DNA of 64,000 nt from NCBI RefSeq assembly GCF_002860255.1, contig NZ_PGVE01000072.1, forward strand, positions 88,110-152,109. The letters are read 5' to 3'. Positions 23,633 to 32,988 of this stretch are shown here, one piece after another. Every line of letters starts with the position of its first letter. Position 1 is the stretch's first letter. The stretch comes from Neobacillus cucumis. Its GTDB lineage: Bacteria; Bacillota; Bacilli; Bacillales; Cytobacillaceae. Made by a program: the position numbers and the translations under genes. The notes under the pieces were generated by a model. It had not been told where the DNA came from, ran no database searches, and worked only from the letters and a program-made list of their open reading frames with translations.

Positions 23633-25142
23633 AATGTTGAACTTGCTTTTGATGCTCCATGACCTTCTTGTGTGAAGGAAGGAAGAAAGTAGCGATGAGA
23701 TTAGCGACCACGATAAAGAACACGAGAATGAACACTAAGTGCATACCATGGGCGAGCGCCTCATGAATCATCGTAATGACGTTAGCAGGCAGCTTATTAA
23801 TGGTATCAGAGCTTAAGACATTACTAATATTGCTTCCTCCGCTCCATCCTCCACCCGTATGTTCTTTTCCATAAGTAATCAGGGAGTTGTTAAAAATCGT
23901 TCCAAAGACAGCAACCCCGACCGTTTGGCCAATGGATCTAGTAAAGGTGTTTGATGCGGTTGCCGCACCACGCATTTGCCAGCCAACCGCCGATTGAACG
24001 AGAACGGTTGTTGGAGTGGTAGCGTAACCCATGCCAAGACCAATGACAATCATAACCCCGACAAAATACCAATACGGTGAGTCAAGTTCCACAGCCAGCA
24101 GCCATGTTCCACCGAGGGCAATCAAAACCGCACCAAGGATAGCGGTTAATTTAGAGCCAATTTTATACATATACCGACCGGCAAAAGTGGCACCCAAAGG
24201 CCAGGCGATCGACATTGGCATCAGTGTAAGTCCTGAGCTCGTCGCACTGTGTCCAAGAATCGTCTGAATCCACATAGGTAAATAAACATTAACTCCTATT
24301 AGGACTGAGCTTGCTAGGAAACCGATGAGATTGGAAACGAGGATAACTGGAATCTTAAATAATGATGGCGGAAGCATTGGTTCCTTCACTTTGGTTTCAA
24401 TATAGCCAAACAGCACAATAAAGATCACCGAAACAGCAAAAAGAATATAAATGGCTGTCGAATTCCATGCATATTTCTGCCCAGGACCAGCATTTAGTAG
24501 CGCATATAATAGAGTTGAAATTCCAATGGTAAACGTAATGGCTCCAAAATAATCAATTTTACGGTCCTTTTTCAATTCAACGGTTTCTTTGAAGAAGACA
24601 GTGATTAACACTAGTGAGACTAAACCGACCGGCAAATTAATATAGAAAATCCAACGCCAGCTGATTTGGTCGACAAAGAATCCTCCTACTAATGGACCAA
24701 GGAGACCGGCGATTCCCCAAACCGCACTAAATACTCCCTGCATTTTGGCACGTTGTTCACCAGGGTAGAGATCACCAATAATGGTAAAGGTTAGCGGCAT
24801 AACCGCACCTGCACCAATTCCTTGAAAGGCGCGAAACCAGATTAATTGAGTCATTGTGTGAGCTGCACCTGACAACATGGAGCCCGCCACAAACAAAATG
24901 ACTCCAATGATAAAGATTTTTTTTCGGCCGAATAAGTCAGCTAATTTACCGTAAATGGGTGTTGTTACAGAAGTGGTCAGAGTATAGATCGCAAATACCC
25001 AGCTGATTAATTTTAACCCGCTGAGATCACTGACAATCCGCGGCATGGCCGTACTGACAACCGTGACATCAATGGCGACTAATAGAATTGCAACCAGCAT
25101 TGCAACAGTTACCATTTTACGATTAGTAGTTGTGTTTGGCAT
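23631..25142 (-). CDS. MFS multidrug exporter, DHA2 (EmrB/QacA) type
   Basis: 503 residues with about 14 hydrophobic helices. The DHA2 signatures are present: LDVTVVSTAMPRI-type start (AIDVTVVSTAMPRIVSDL), GKLADLFGRKKIFIIG between helices 2 and 3, and RAFQGIGAGAVMP. These exporters use the proton gradient to expel lipophilic and cationic compounds. It is divergently transcribed from a marR-type gene at 25305. Two perfect or near-perfect palindromes and a third partial one lie in the shared region, so repression by that MarR protein and induction by a substrate is likely. Confidence 0.92.
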   Translation of the reverse strand: MPNTTTNRKMVTVAMLVAILLVAIDVTVVSTAMPRIVSDLSGLKLISWVFAIYTLTTSVTTPIYGKLADLFGRKKIFIIGVILFVAGSMLSGAAHTMTQLIWFRAFQGIGAGAVMPLTFTIIGDLYPGEQRAKMQGVFSAVWGIAGLLGPLVGGFFVDQISWRWIFYINLPVGLVSLVLITVFFKETVELKKDRKIDYFGAITFTIGISTLLYALLNAGPGQKYAWNSTAIYILFAVSVIFIVLFGYIETKVKEPMLPPSLFKIPVILVSNLIGFLASSVLIGVNVYLPMWIQTILGHSATSSGLTLMPMSIAWPLGATFAGRYMYKIGSKLTAILGAVLIALGGTWLLAVELDSPYWYFVGVMIVIGLGMGYATTPTTVLVQSAVGWQMRGAATASNTFTRSIGQTVGVAVFGTIFNNSLITYGKEHTGGGWSGGSNISNVLSSDTINKLPANVITMIHEALAHGMHLVFILVFFIVVANLIATFFLPSHKKVMEHQKQVQH

Positions 25143-25189
25143 GTTTTGTCTCCTTCATTTTTTAAAAATAATGAAAAAAATTCCTTTTA

Positions 25190-25209
25190 TTTGTCAAGAT
25201 GTTGACTAA
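25190..25209. promoter_or_regulatory. MarR operator-like palindrome, copy 1
   Basis: TTTGTCAA-GATG-TTGACTAA: eight-base arms with one mismatch and a four-base spacer. It is nearest the MFS gene and shares its arms with copy 2. Confidence 0.7.
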
Positions 25210-25233
25210 ATTAGTTTAAGTTATCCTTCCAAA

Positions 25234-25253
25234 TTAGTCAACAACTTGACTAA
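25234..25253. promoter_or_regulatory. MarR operator-like palindrome, copy 2
   Basis: TTAGTCAA-CAAC-TTGACTAA: perfect eight-base arms with a four-base spacer, centred 44 bases from copy 1, about four helical turns. It lies upstream of both divergent genes. Confidence 0.78.
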
Positions 25254-25271
25254 TTGTATCTACTTCTTTAA

Positions 25272-25290
25272 GATAGTCAATAATTGACGA
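25272..25290. promoter_or_regulatory. Partial third operator-like site near the marR start
   Basis: TAGTCAA-TAA-TTGAC, a related inverted repeat with a three-base spacer, ending about 16 bases before the marR ATG. Binding here could autoregulate marR. It is weaker than the other two. Confidence 0.45.
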
Positions 25291-25304
25291 AGGCGGAGGT
25301 TTGT

Positions 25305-25739
25305 ATGGAAGAAGTAAAAACAAACATTACGTTAGATATTTTTAGACTATCCAATCTCTTAAGCAGATATGGAGCCAAGATGGTTACCGATGTTGGACTT
25401 AATAGCATCCAGCAGTGGGTTATTCTTAGAACAATTATTAATAGAGGTGAAATTTCCATTGGTGAACTAAAAGAAGAAATGCTGGTGACGAAACAAAATA
25501 TGACCGGAATGATTCATCGTCTGCAGCAATCAAATTTAGTTACTATTTTTCAAGATCCTGAAGATAAAAGACGAACTCGTGTGAAAATAACTGAGGAAGG
25601 AATTCGTGTTTATGAGCAATTAAAATCGTTACGAAATGATTTTAATGCCCAGACGTATCATATTTATAATGATCAGGAAATATTGGTTCTAAGCGATTTA
25701 CTTGGGCGAATGGTTGAGCATTTGAAAGAGGAGACATGA
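25305..25739 (+). CDS. MarR-family transcriptional regulator
   Basis: 144 residues from the ATG at 25305, preceded by GGCGGAGG. An upstream TTG at 25284 is not needed. It has the winged-helix MarR layout: IQQWVILRTIINRGEISIGELKEEM, the recognition helix region TKQNMTGMIHRLQQSNLVT, and the wing DPEDKRRTRVKITEEG with the conserved DxRxxR-type motif. C-terminal helices would form the dimer. It most likely represses the divergent MFS exporter and itself through the palindromes in the shared promoter. Confidence 0.9.
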   Translation: MEEVKTNITLDIFRLSNLLSRYGAKMVTDVGLNSIQQWVILRTIINRGEISIGELKEEMLVTKQNMTGMIHRLQQSNLVTIFQDPEDKRRTRVKITEEGIRVYEQLKSLRNDFNAQTYHIYNDQEILVLSDLLGRMVEHLKEET

Positions 25740-25845
25740 TATCAATGCAGGAATAATTCAATTTAACCTAAAATATGTATATAAGAAATAAATGGAAGTT
25801 GGTACATCTAGTGTCCCTGCAAGTGTCTAGAAGGGAGCATGTGAT

Positions 25846-26025
25846 TTGAAGCGAAATAAAAATGTACAGTTAACCATTTTTCTGCTTTGTATCTTATTAA
25901 TCATTCTTATTGTTCATGCCATTCTTCATATTAAAATCTACTTTGTATACAGTACAAGTCTTGGTCCAATTTTCTTAATTGGATTAATTATTTTCCTAAT
26001 TGCTTTATTATATTATAAAGGGTAG
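25846..26025 (+). CDS. Small two-helix membrane protein (TTG start)
   Basis: A 59-residue frame opens with TTG at 25846, nine bases after GAAGGGAG. GTG 25841 is followed at once by a stop in its own frame. It encodes a basic N-terminus (KRNKN), a first hydrophobic helix (TIFLLCILLIILIVHAIL) and a second (GPIFLIGLIIFLIALLYY). No family is recognised. A strong terminator follows 42 bases later, supporting a real short transcription unit. Confidence 0.6.
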   Translation: MKRNKNVQLTIFLLCILLIILIVHAILHIKIYFVYSTSLGPIFLIGLIIFLIALLYYKG

Positions 26026-26066
26026 TTAATGATGGTGGATAAATGCATTGATAGTTAAAATATGAA

Positions 26067-26105
26067 CAAAAGGGTCCAATCTGTTATCAGATTGGTCCCT
26101 TTTGT
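26067..26105 (+). terminator. Intrinsic terminator before the Wadjet locus
   Basis: AAAAGGG-T-CCAATCTG pairs with CAGATTGG-T-CCCTTTT around TTAT, followed by TGTTT. It isolates the Wadjet operon from upstream transcription. Confidence 0.88.
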
Positions 26106-26265
26106 TTCTCATGTAATTCTCATATGCTTAATAGCCCTTACCAATCGAGATTAGGCATTTTTTCCTCATTGCCAAATCATTACAAACCTATCTTTTTCCA
26201 TAACTCTTATAGATGATATTTGTTACAATAATGATAAAAGAGTAATTAATAGAGGACTGAATCGC

Positions 26266-27591
26266 TTGAATCACAATTTATTATCATTTCTTCAAACCTA
26301 CTTTTTAAAAAAAGGGGAAGTATTAGAGCTAACGCACTTAGATACAGAGACTAACTCCATTAAAGATATTCCAATTATAAAACGTTTGTCTACACGAATT
26401 AAGCAGGTAGGTGTACTTACTTGTTCCCTGGATTCATTTTCAGATGGTGCCCCTGAACGAGTGGACCACCTACAGCACTTTCCTATTACCCCTCGGAAAA
26501 AAATTGACCAAAGTGATTATTCTGAATCAGATATTTTAGAGTGGTTAAGCGAAGGATGGATTGTCAAAGAAATAAGGTTTATGAAAGATGGGAGATCGGT
26601 CGATACAATTCATTACCGAATGGGTTACCGGTTGTATCGTTTACAACAAGCCTTACAAATTCAGACACAGAAAAATCTGGAGAATGAGATTGACGATTGG
26701 AAAAATCGACTTGTATCAATAGTTGAAACTTCTTCGGTCTCAGATTTTTCAATCAATAGCAAACCTTTATTAAAGTTATATGAGTTTATTTCTATCCAAT
26801 TGAGTAAAGAAAATGCAGTTCTATTGGAGTCTACCTTTTTGACAGAAAAATGGGTGTTAAATAAGAAATTAATGTTTCTTCATTTCTTGGCAGCTCTGCT
26901 GCAATTGTCATTGAAAAAATCGGAATTTGATTGGAAAGAAATTGGTGCACATTATTATCAGGAAATTGGTGGTTCTAAAAAATTCGATTCTTACAAGGAT
27001 GACTTTTTAACACAATTGGAAGAAATCATTGAATGTCCTGCATCAAATATTGGCTTGGTTAGCTTAGGGAAAATTACACCATTATTTTTTTCAGGACTCA
27101 TTTCGGGAAGCTACTCAGAATATAAGTATGGGCCAGTCCATGCTCTAACGGATTTAGCGATTGCGCAGGAAGATTATACATCCTCTGCTAAGATTTTATG
27201 GCTAGTGGAGAATAGAGCTATTTTAACTAGATTTTCTGCTGAGAAGAACTTTTTAAAAGAGTACGAGATTTTAATGGTATGTGTGGATGGTCATCTCCGT
27301 TCCTCTCATAGACAATGCTTATTGCAATTGACTAAAAATAGCCATTTTACGCAAGTGTTGATATGGACTGATTATGATAAGGATGGAATTTATATTGCGG
27401 CAGAACTTTATGAAGTCATATCGAAATATCATAAGAATGTAGTGAAATGGGTGACGCATGACCAAAATGTCCTAACGTCATGGAGGGAGTATGAAGAATC
27501 CACAAAGCATTTTAAAGTAAATGACGGAGTGGAACAGGAACAAATATTAGGGGGTAGCGAAGATTGGAAAAAATGGATTCAGCTTCAATAG
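26266..27591 (+). CDS. jetD: Wadjet nuclease subunit JetD (Toprim/DUF2399-type)
   Basis: 441 residues starting at TTG with AGAGGA nine bases upstream. The C-terminal third has the Toprim signature of JetD nucleases: glutamate E315 in LVENRAIL, then VCVDGHLRSS, and the DxD pair D369/D371 in WTDYDKDG. The N-terminal region is helical and probably binds DNA and JetABC. In Wadjet systems JetD cleaves circular plasmid DNA after the JetABC motor has fully extruded it. Here jetD is the first gene, overlapping jetA by 28 bases. All catalytic acids are present, so it should be active. Confidence 0.88.
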   Translation: MNHNLLSFLQTYFLKKGEVLELTHLDTETNSIKDIPIIKRLSTRIKQVGVLTCSLDSFSDGAPERVDHLQHFPITPRKKIDQSDYSESDILEWLSEGWIVKEIRFMKDGRSVDTIHYRMGYRLYRLQQALQIQTQKNLENEIDDWKNRLVSIVETSSVSDFSINSKPLLKLYEFISIQLSKENAVLLESTFLTEKWVLNKKLMFLHFLAALLQLSLKKSEFDWKEIGAHYYQEIGGSKKFDSYKDDFLTQLEEIIECPASNIGLVSLGKITPLFFSGLISGSYSEYKYGPVHALTDLAIAQEDYTSSAKILWLVENRAILTRFSAEKNFLKEYEILMVCVDGHLRSSHRQCLLQLTKNSHFTQVLIWTDYDKDGIYIAAELYEVISKYHKNVVKWVTHDQNVLTSWREYEESTKHFKVNDGVEQEQILGGSEDWKKWIQLQ

Positions 27592-28997
27592 TATCAATTT
27601 TTAATTCAGATGATTCAGCTCCCGAAGTCCTTCAGGCAATGAAGGACATTTCTTCATTATCAGGTGTTTTAAGCGATCTAGGTTCGCACACGTTTTATCA
27701 GTCTCCGATGGAAATTTTAAGATTTTTGCGTATCATTCAGCTCATTAATGAAGAAGCATTAGGACTTGATGAAAAAATCGAGAACTCCGAAACACTCTAT
27801 TACCGTTACCGAAATAGATATAGTGATCCTGAATTTCCAACTAAAAAGAAAATAGAGCAGATTGTTAATATTCTTGCCAAATATAATTGGATTTCTAAGC
27901 ATTCGCGATTGATTAAAATGCGTGATGTGGGGAAGCGGATGATGGATGTTTTGATTCGATTGGCAAACGATTCCCTCGCTTACCACATGCATGATGATAT
28001 AGGACGATCACTTTTCCAGGCAAGGCGGGATGCGGAAATAAGTGAAGCTTATGATGATCAGGGGATTTCGGGCGGTAATAAAATCGCAAGTATGATTAAG
28101 AATGTAGCAGATGCCATACAATTAATGGAAGAACGAGAACTCGAAATGTTAGCGGATCGTAATGCTCTTCCACAATTGGAATTAATTCATGAATTAATGA
28201 AGGACCTTGAAGGCAAACTTCAAGAACGGTTTCGTCAATTTCAGACAATGGAAGAAAGTTTAGTTTTAACAGAACTAATGCAACGAGGAACGGCTGCTTT
28301 AGCCAAAGGAACGAATCTCAGTTTAGGAATGATTACTAAATACTTGAAATTTACCACAATGCAGAATACTCCGTTGTCTTCTACCTTGAATCCAGAGAAA
28401 GTACGTGAATTTATCGTTAAAATGTTTGACCCTCCAATTGAATCAGACGTTCCAAATATATATCAATTACTTAGTTTTATGGAACAAAATCAATATGAAG
28501 GTGAAGCAATGGATGGGTTGTGGATACCCGTTAAGTTTGCAGCTCCTATTCCAGCCCTTGCTATTGATGAGGCACTAACATATATGGAGGAGTATGAACC
28601 ACTTACTGAAAATATAGATGAAATCGATGTGGATCCCGAATTTGAAACAAACGTTATTTCACAAACGGATTTAGATGAACTTATGAGGGAAACAAATTGG
28701 CTGTTGACGAAAAATATGATTGAGACATCTAAAATTGAAGAATTTCTTGAACAACATGAAGAAACACCACTCGAAGAGGTCATCATTAAGGCGACGTCAT
28801 CAGAATGGAGCGATGCTGTCAATGCGCTAACTGCCATTTCTGCTTTAGTAGGAAATAAAAAGGTTACAGTCGAAAAATCAAATCAGAAAAATAAATTACC
28901 AACATTTAATCGAAATTGGGAGTGGATGAATGATGAAGACAGAGTCAACATTGTCCGAAAACGAAATACAGGACAAGAAAAGCGAAACAGCGAATGA
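27564..28997 (+). CDS. jetA: Wadjet kleisin subunit JetA (MukF-like)
   Basis: 477 residues from TTG 27564 with GGGGG nine bases upstream. ATG 27573 is an alternative with a poor site. The protein is largely helical: an N-terminal winged-helix-like region (PMEILRFLRIIQLINEEAL), central helical segments with ELMKDLEGKLQERFRQFQTMEESLVL, an acidic linker (about 340-400) and a basic C-terminus. It fits the kleisin that bridges JetC heads and binds JetB. The assignment rests mainly on position and size between jetD and the DUF4194-like jetB. Confidence 0.8.
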   Translation: MEKMDSASIVSIFNSDDSAPEVLQAMKDISSLSGVLSDLGSHTFYQSPMEILRFLRIIQLINEEALGLDEKIENSETLYYRYRNRYSDPEFPTKKKIEQIVNILAKYNWISKHSRLIKMRDVGKRMMDVLIRLANDSLAYHMHDDIGRSLFQARRDAEISEAYDDQGISGGNKIASMIKNVADAIQLMEERELEMLADRNALPQLELIHELMKDLEGKLQERFRQFQTMEESLVLTELMQRGTAALAKGTNLSLGMITKYLKFTTMQNTPLSSTLNPEKVREFIVKMFDPPIESDVPNIYQLLSFMEQNQYEGEAMDGLWIPVKFAAPIPALAIDEALTYMEEYEPLTENIDEIDVDPEFETNVISQTDLDELMRETNWLLTKNMIETSKIEEFLEQHEETPLEEVIIKATSSEWSDAVNALTAISALVGNKKVTVEKSNQKNKLPTFNRNWEWMNDEDRVNIVRKRNTGQEKRNSE

Positions 28998-29658
28998 GTC
29001 TTTTTCAAGTTCAAATCCTTTATATGCCCTTCAAGCCATTAGAGGTATTTTAACGGAGGAAGAAGAAATGGTTTTTATGAATATCATGTATTCTTCTTCG
29101 GCATCTGTTCGATCCGGTAATTTTGGGTTATCACGGAAAGAAGTGGAAAAACAACTCAATATTCAAGGAAAAGAAGATCAATTTTACTCTTTTTTAACTA
29201 GGGTTAACCAAGCAATTGCCCGTTATTTTCAATTAATTTATGATGAACGCCGCGACCAAGTCATCGTTATGATGAGAGTGCCTGCCAAAGCTGCTAGGAG
29301 TACGTTAAATAAAGAAAGTCTATCGATTTTGTTATATATTTTTTACCAGCAGGAAGTCTTGCAGCACGAATTTACAACATTAGATCAGTTATTGGATGCA
29401 TTCGGTCATGAGACGACTAAAGCTAATTCTAGGATTCTCGCAAATATTGATCCACTTAGAAAAATTGGCGCGCTGGAAGAGTATGATACGACTTCTCAGG
29501 AAAAAGCGTATCAAATCACAGCGATCGGGGTGCATATGTTTTCTGATTCCTTTTTAAAAAGAACAGCAGAATTCAGTCAATCCACTCAGTTAAATAAAGA
29601 AGAAGTTTTAAAGTTTTTTCGTCGTTATAATTATGTTCCGAAAGGAGAGTCAGAATGA
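28930..29658 (+). CDS. jetB: Wadjet KITE subunit JetB (MukE-like, DUF4194)
   Basis: 242 residues with tandem ATGs at 28930 and 28933 behind GGGAGTGG. It overlaps jetA by 68 bases in another frame and jetC by four bases (ATGA). An acidic N-terminal tail precedes two winged-helix-like regions (FLTRVNQAIARYFQLIYDERRDQVIVMMR and LDQLLDAFGHETTKANSRILANIDPLRKIGALEEY). This is the layout of MukE/DUF4194 proteins that dimerise on the kleisin. The long overlap with jetA is unusual and points to tightly fixed stoichiometry. Confidence 0.83.
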   Translation: MMKTESTLSENEIQDKKSETANESFSSSNPLYALQAIRGILTEEEEMVFMNIMYSSSASVRSGNFGLSRKEVEKQLNIQGKEDQFYSFLTRVNQAIARYFQLIYDERRDQVIVMMRVPAKAARSTLNKESLSILLYIFYQQEVLQHEFTTLDQLLDAFGHETTKANSRILANIDPLRKIGALEEYDTTSQEKAYQITAIGVHMFSDSFLKRTAEFSQSTQLNKEEVLKFFRRYNYVPKGESE

Positions 29659-32600
29659 TTCCTTGGCGTTTAACCTTCACCGGTATTCGGGATTACAGAC
29701 CAACATTAATCGATTTATCCGGCGTTAATGAGCATGTCATGATAACAGGTCCAAATGGTGCAGGAAAATCCACGATCACTTTTTGTATGGGAGCCGTTTT
29801 ATACTCTTCAAAGGTTGCTATAGAAGGGTTAAAGTCGCGAAATCTTTCTCCCGATCAAACATGGAAGTCCCGAATTACATTATTGTTCAATAACTCTAGC
29901 CTAATGAAAATCGATGCACCGCGATTTATTGAATTTTCGTTAAACATGGTGCAAGAACCTGGACAGCCTATAAAGAAGGAATACTGGATTTCCACTGGAG
30001 AGGAAATGGATCAATGGGATGAAACGATTCGATATTCGTCAGGTGATCGAATATATAATTTTTCAGCCTATCGGCATGCCCTGCAATATAAATATAAAAT
30101 TGATCCGGATTTATTTTATTTAATCTGGTATCAACAAGAAGTCAATCAATTTGCCGTTATGAGTCCTGAGGAGCGATTTCGGATTTTCAGTGAAATGCAC
30201 GGCATTGATAAAACGCAGCGTGATTGGGAAGAAAGTATTGAAAAGTTAAAGGATACAGAAGAATCATTACGATATGCAGAAACAAATGTAAAGATCAAAA
30301 AACAAGAATTAACGCTAAAGAAACGAGAACTTGATCACTATCATGATCATCAACAAAGGCTGAACGATGGTGCGAAACAATATATAGAAGCATTATTAAA
30401 TCTCGAACATTCTCATATAAAGGAGATTGAAAAGGATAAAGAGATTCAAATTCAGCTAATGACTGACCTTGAAAATTGCTTACAAAAGCAAATGGAAGCA
30501 AAAGTAAAGAAAGACCAAAATGAAGCAGCCAAACAGGACTTGAAACAATCTAGTATTCAATTAAATTTACAAATACAAGAAATTGAAAACAAGATTATAA
30601 CCAGTCAAAATAAGGCTAAACAATTAAGGGAAGATATCGTTAGGTTAGAAGAAGAGCTATCGGCTACGTCAGCTAAGAAAAACAGGCTTACTCGATCGGA
30701 AGAAGAAGTGAAGCTAGATTTAAAAGCGTTGAAGAAGCAACAGAGCAAAACGCTAGAGGATTTAAAAGAAAACCAAGAGGATCTAAAAATAAAAAAAGAC
30801 AAGTTCCTCAAAGAAGTTGAAGTGAAGATAAAACTCACCCATGAAATCGAAGCAAATAAAGAACTGGAGTTCAAACATCAAGAATGCTTACGAACCTATA
30901 CTAGCAGCCATATTGTTCAGGAAACACTTGATCATTTAGACATGGATTTGGAGCACAAGAAGGATTTAAAGCATGTCTTATCCAATCAATTAAAAGAATT
31001 GGAAAATGAACAAGATATACTGAGAGAAAATCGGATGTTGTCAAGCCGCCAAATAGAATCTTTAAAATTATTAAAAATCCATCAAATAAAGGCCTATCCA
31101 CTTCGTGAATTAATTCAATTAGATTCAACGGCACAGCTGCAGGATGAGAAGCTATTCAATGCCATTAAATATACTATTTTCTTTAATGGTAAAGAGATCA
31201 TACCGCCTAATGATTTGTATCATGTTTCACTTAAGGGAATCATTCCAGATCGTTCGATTACAAAGCTGCCTATCCTGCATCTTGAAGTGAAAGACGGTTT
31301 GCCAGATGTTGATCTCCCATTTGCCATGAAAGCTTTGTGGTGGGTGGAACAATTTTTCAATAATCAGGAGTATACCATAAAAAACGATATCCTCATTGAT
31401 AGAATGGGAATAAGAGGCCCTCAGGAAAAAGAAAAGTACATTCTTAGTGAAAAAGCATTAAAAGCGAGAAAAGAAAAAGTAGCGGCACTACTGGAAGAAA
31501 AGCAAAAGGCTAAAGATTCTTTGGAAGAAGAAATCGTAGACAACACTAAGAAAATCCGTCATCTGAATAGTGTAATTCAGTCTGTAAAAGAAGCAGAAGC
31601 ATTTATGACGAAGGAATATGAAAGACTCAATTTGAAAAGAAAATTGGATGAAGTTAGAGCTGAAGAGAAAAATTTAAAATCCATAATTACTGTGCTTGAA
31701 ACCTCAATAAGTCATTTCAACAGATTGATAATTGAGCAATCATCATTAGAAAATATTTTAAAAGAGGAAGAAGAAATATACCAAGAGATTGGTCAAATGA
31801 AAGAGAGATTTCAATTCCTTACACAGTTAAAGGCTTCGTATACGGAACAAGAAAAACTAATTTCTAAAATGAAAACGCAGCGTGATATTCTTGATGACCA
31901 ATATGATAAAGTAAGCAGAGATATAAAACATGTTGAACGAAAGATTGGAGAGTTACAAGAGGAGTTAGATATTTACTCGCGAGACCTTAGGATTTTTGAA
32001 AGTCAAAAAAGGGATGCGGAAAATAGAATTGAATTGAGTCAGATGAAACTAATTCAATACATGGATGAGCTCACAAATCTACAAAAGATCCACTCCAGTT
32101 TGTATCAAAAGATTATTTCAAACGTTAAAACGGATTCAGAAACGTCTATCCAGCAAATGATGAATAAGCGTGAAGAAGGTCTAGTGAAGTTTAATCATGC
32201 ATTGGACGAGGAAGTAGATCCTGCTGCACCTGAAAACTATGAAGCAGTAAAGAAAGAATTTGAACGATTAGATAACGAGTGTAATCGGACGAAAATTTTA
32301 TTAGCACAAGATCAGGAACGAACCGATCAACTAAAAGATCATCTGGAGAAAACTGTCAATATGCGTGTTCTAGAAATACAGCAGCGATTTAAATCGTATA
32401 TGGCTCACTTTCAATTTGATGGAGAAATTAGCTGGGAATCATATGAGGATAGGCAGAATCGGACTCATTTTAAGCTTTTTATAAAAGCACGTAAAGAAGG
32501 CCATCGTGGTGTAATGGAAGATGTAAGTGTCAAAGCAAGGGGAGGCAAGGTTGGGAAAGGCGTGTCAGGAGGAGAAGAATCGTTGAGTTCTCTTCTATTC

Positions 32601-32876
32601 GCATTGGCCCTTCTGCAAAATCTAAAGACTTCTCCAGGATTCATTGTATTAGATGAGTTTGACAGTGCTCTAGATGAAAATAGAAAATCTAAAGTATTTG
32701 ATTTATATGTTCAGGAGCTGCAAAGAAAATTAATTATTCTAACGCCAAAATCCCATGAAGAGACCTATTTAAACCGATTTAAGAAAGCATTCGTAGTTCA
32801 TCATGACCCAACCATTCCACAAAGTAAAGTGGTGGGCTTGGTGAAAACGGAGGAGAGCCTGATTACTCAAAAATAA
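29655..32876 (+). CDS. jetC: Wadjet SMC-like ATPase JetC (MukB-like)
   Basis: 1073 residues. Walker A GPNGAGKST lies at 32-40. Two long coiled coils (about 180-430 and 590-800) flank a hinge-like segment (about 450-590). The C-terminal head has the ABC signature VSGGEES at 970-976 and Walker B with D1000/E1001 in IVLDEFDSALDE. This is the DNA-extruding motor of Wadjet. Its start overlaps the jetB stop by four bases. All ATPase motifs are intact, so the D-A-B-C operon appears functional. The subtype cannot be fixed by eye. Confidence 0.93.
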   Translation: MIPWRLTFTGIRDYRPTLIDLSGVNEHVMITGPNGAGKSTITFCMGAVLYSSKVAIEGLKSRNLSPDQTWKSRITLLFNNSSLMKIDAPRFIEFSLNMVQEPGQPIKKEYWISTGEEMDQWDETIRYSSGDRIYNFSAYRHALQYKYKIDPDLFYLIWYQQEVNQFAVMSPEERFRIFSEMHGIDKTQRDWEESIEKLKDTEESLRYAETNVKIKKQELTLKKRELDHYHDHQQRLNDGAKQYIEALLNLEHSHIKEIEKDKEIQIQLMTDLENCLQKQMEAKVKKDQNEAAKQDLKQSSIQLNLQIQEIENKIITSQNKAKQLREDIVRLEEELSATSAKKNRLTRSEEEVKLDLKALKKQQSKTLEDLKENQEDLKIKKDKFLKEVEVKIKLTHEIEANKELEFKHQECLRTYTSSHIVQETLDHLDMDLEHKKDLKHVLSNQLKELENEQDILRENRMLSSRQIESLKLLKIHQIKAYPLRELIQLDSTAQLQDEKLFNAIKYTIFFNGKEIIPPNDLYHVSLKGIIPDRSITKLPILHLEVKDGLPDVDLPFAMKALWWVEQFFNNQEYTIKNDILIDRMGIRGPQEKEKYILSEKALKARKEKVAALLEEKQKAKDSLEEEIVDNTKKIRHLNSVIQSVKEAEAFMTKEYERLNLKRKLDEVRAEEKNLKSIITVLETSISHFNRLIIEQSSLENILKEEEEIYQEIGQMKERFQFLTQLKASYTEQEKLISKMKTQRDILDDQYDKVSRDIKHVERKIGELQEELDIYSRDLRIFESQKRDAENRIELSQMKLIQYMDELTNLQKIHSSLYQKIISNVKTDSETSIQQMMNKREEGLVKFNHALDEEVDPAAPENYEAVKKEFERLDNECNRTKILLAQDQERTDQLKDHLEKTVNMRVLEIQQRFKSYMAHFQFDGEISWESYEDRQNRTHFKLFIKARKEGHRGVMEDVSVKARGGKVGKGVSGGEESLSSLLFALALLQNLKTSPGFIVLDEFDSALDENRKSKVFDLYVQELQRKLIILTPKSHEETYLNRFKKAFVVHHDPTIPQSKVVGLVKTEESLITQK

Positions 32877-32903
32877 AATGATAAAACTTTCATTTTATAA
32901 TTT
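32873..32903 (+). terminator. Weak AT-rich hairpin after jetC
   Basis: ATAAAATGA (32873-32881) pairs with TCATTTTAT (32890-32898), with AATTTGT after. It overlaps the jetC stop. The stem is entirely weak, so some read-through to the kinase pair is possible. Confidence 0.45.
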
Positions 32904-32942
32904 GTAATAAGCGATAAATATCGTAGAGTAAATGGGAGAGCT

Positions 32943-32988
32943 AGGGGTTGTTAAAAAAGTCAGATATTAACTTTTTGGGCAACTCCCT
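32943..32988. repeat. Interrupted inverted repeat between jetC and the kinase pair
   Basis: AGGGGTTG and AAAAAGT are mirrored by ACTTTTT and CAACTCCCT, giving a two-part hairpin with small internal loops and no T tail. It may be a relic of a mobile element end or a regulatory hairpin. I cannot decide. Confidence 0.45.

Noticed and set aside
25841..25848. GTG 25841 as start of the small membrane protein
   Set aside because: That frame stops two codons later. TTG 25846 is the only start giving the hydrophobic protein.
26266..27591. Topoisomerase VI subunit A or primase
   Set aside because: The Toprim motif alone would allow this, but the operon with kleisin, MukE-like and SMC genes fits JetD.
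29655..32876. Chromosomal SMC, SbcC or RecN
   Set aside because: SMC and SbcC occur with other partners. The DUF4194-like gene and JetD are specific to Wadjet.
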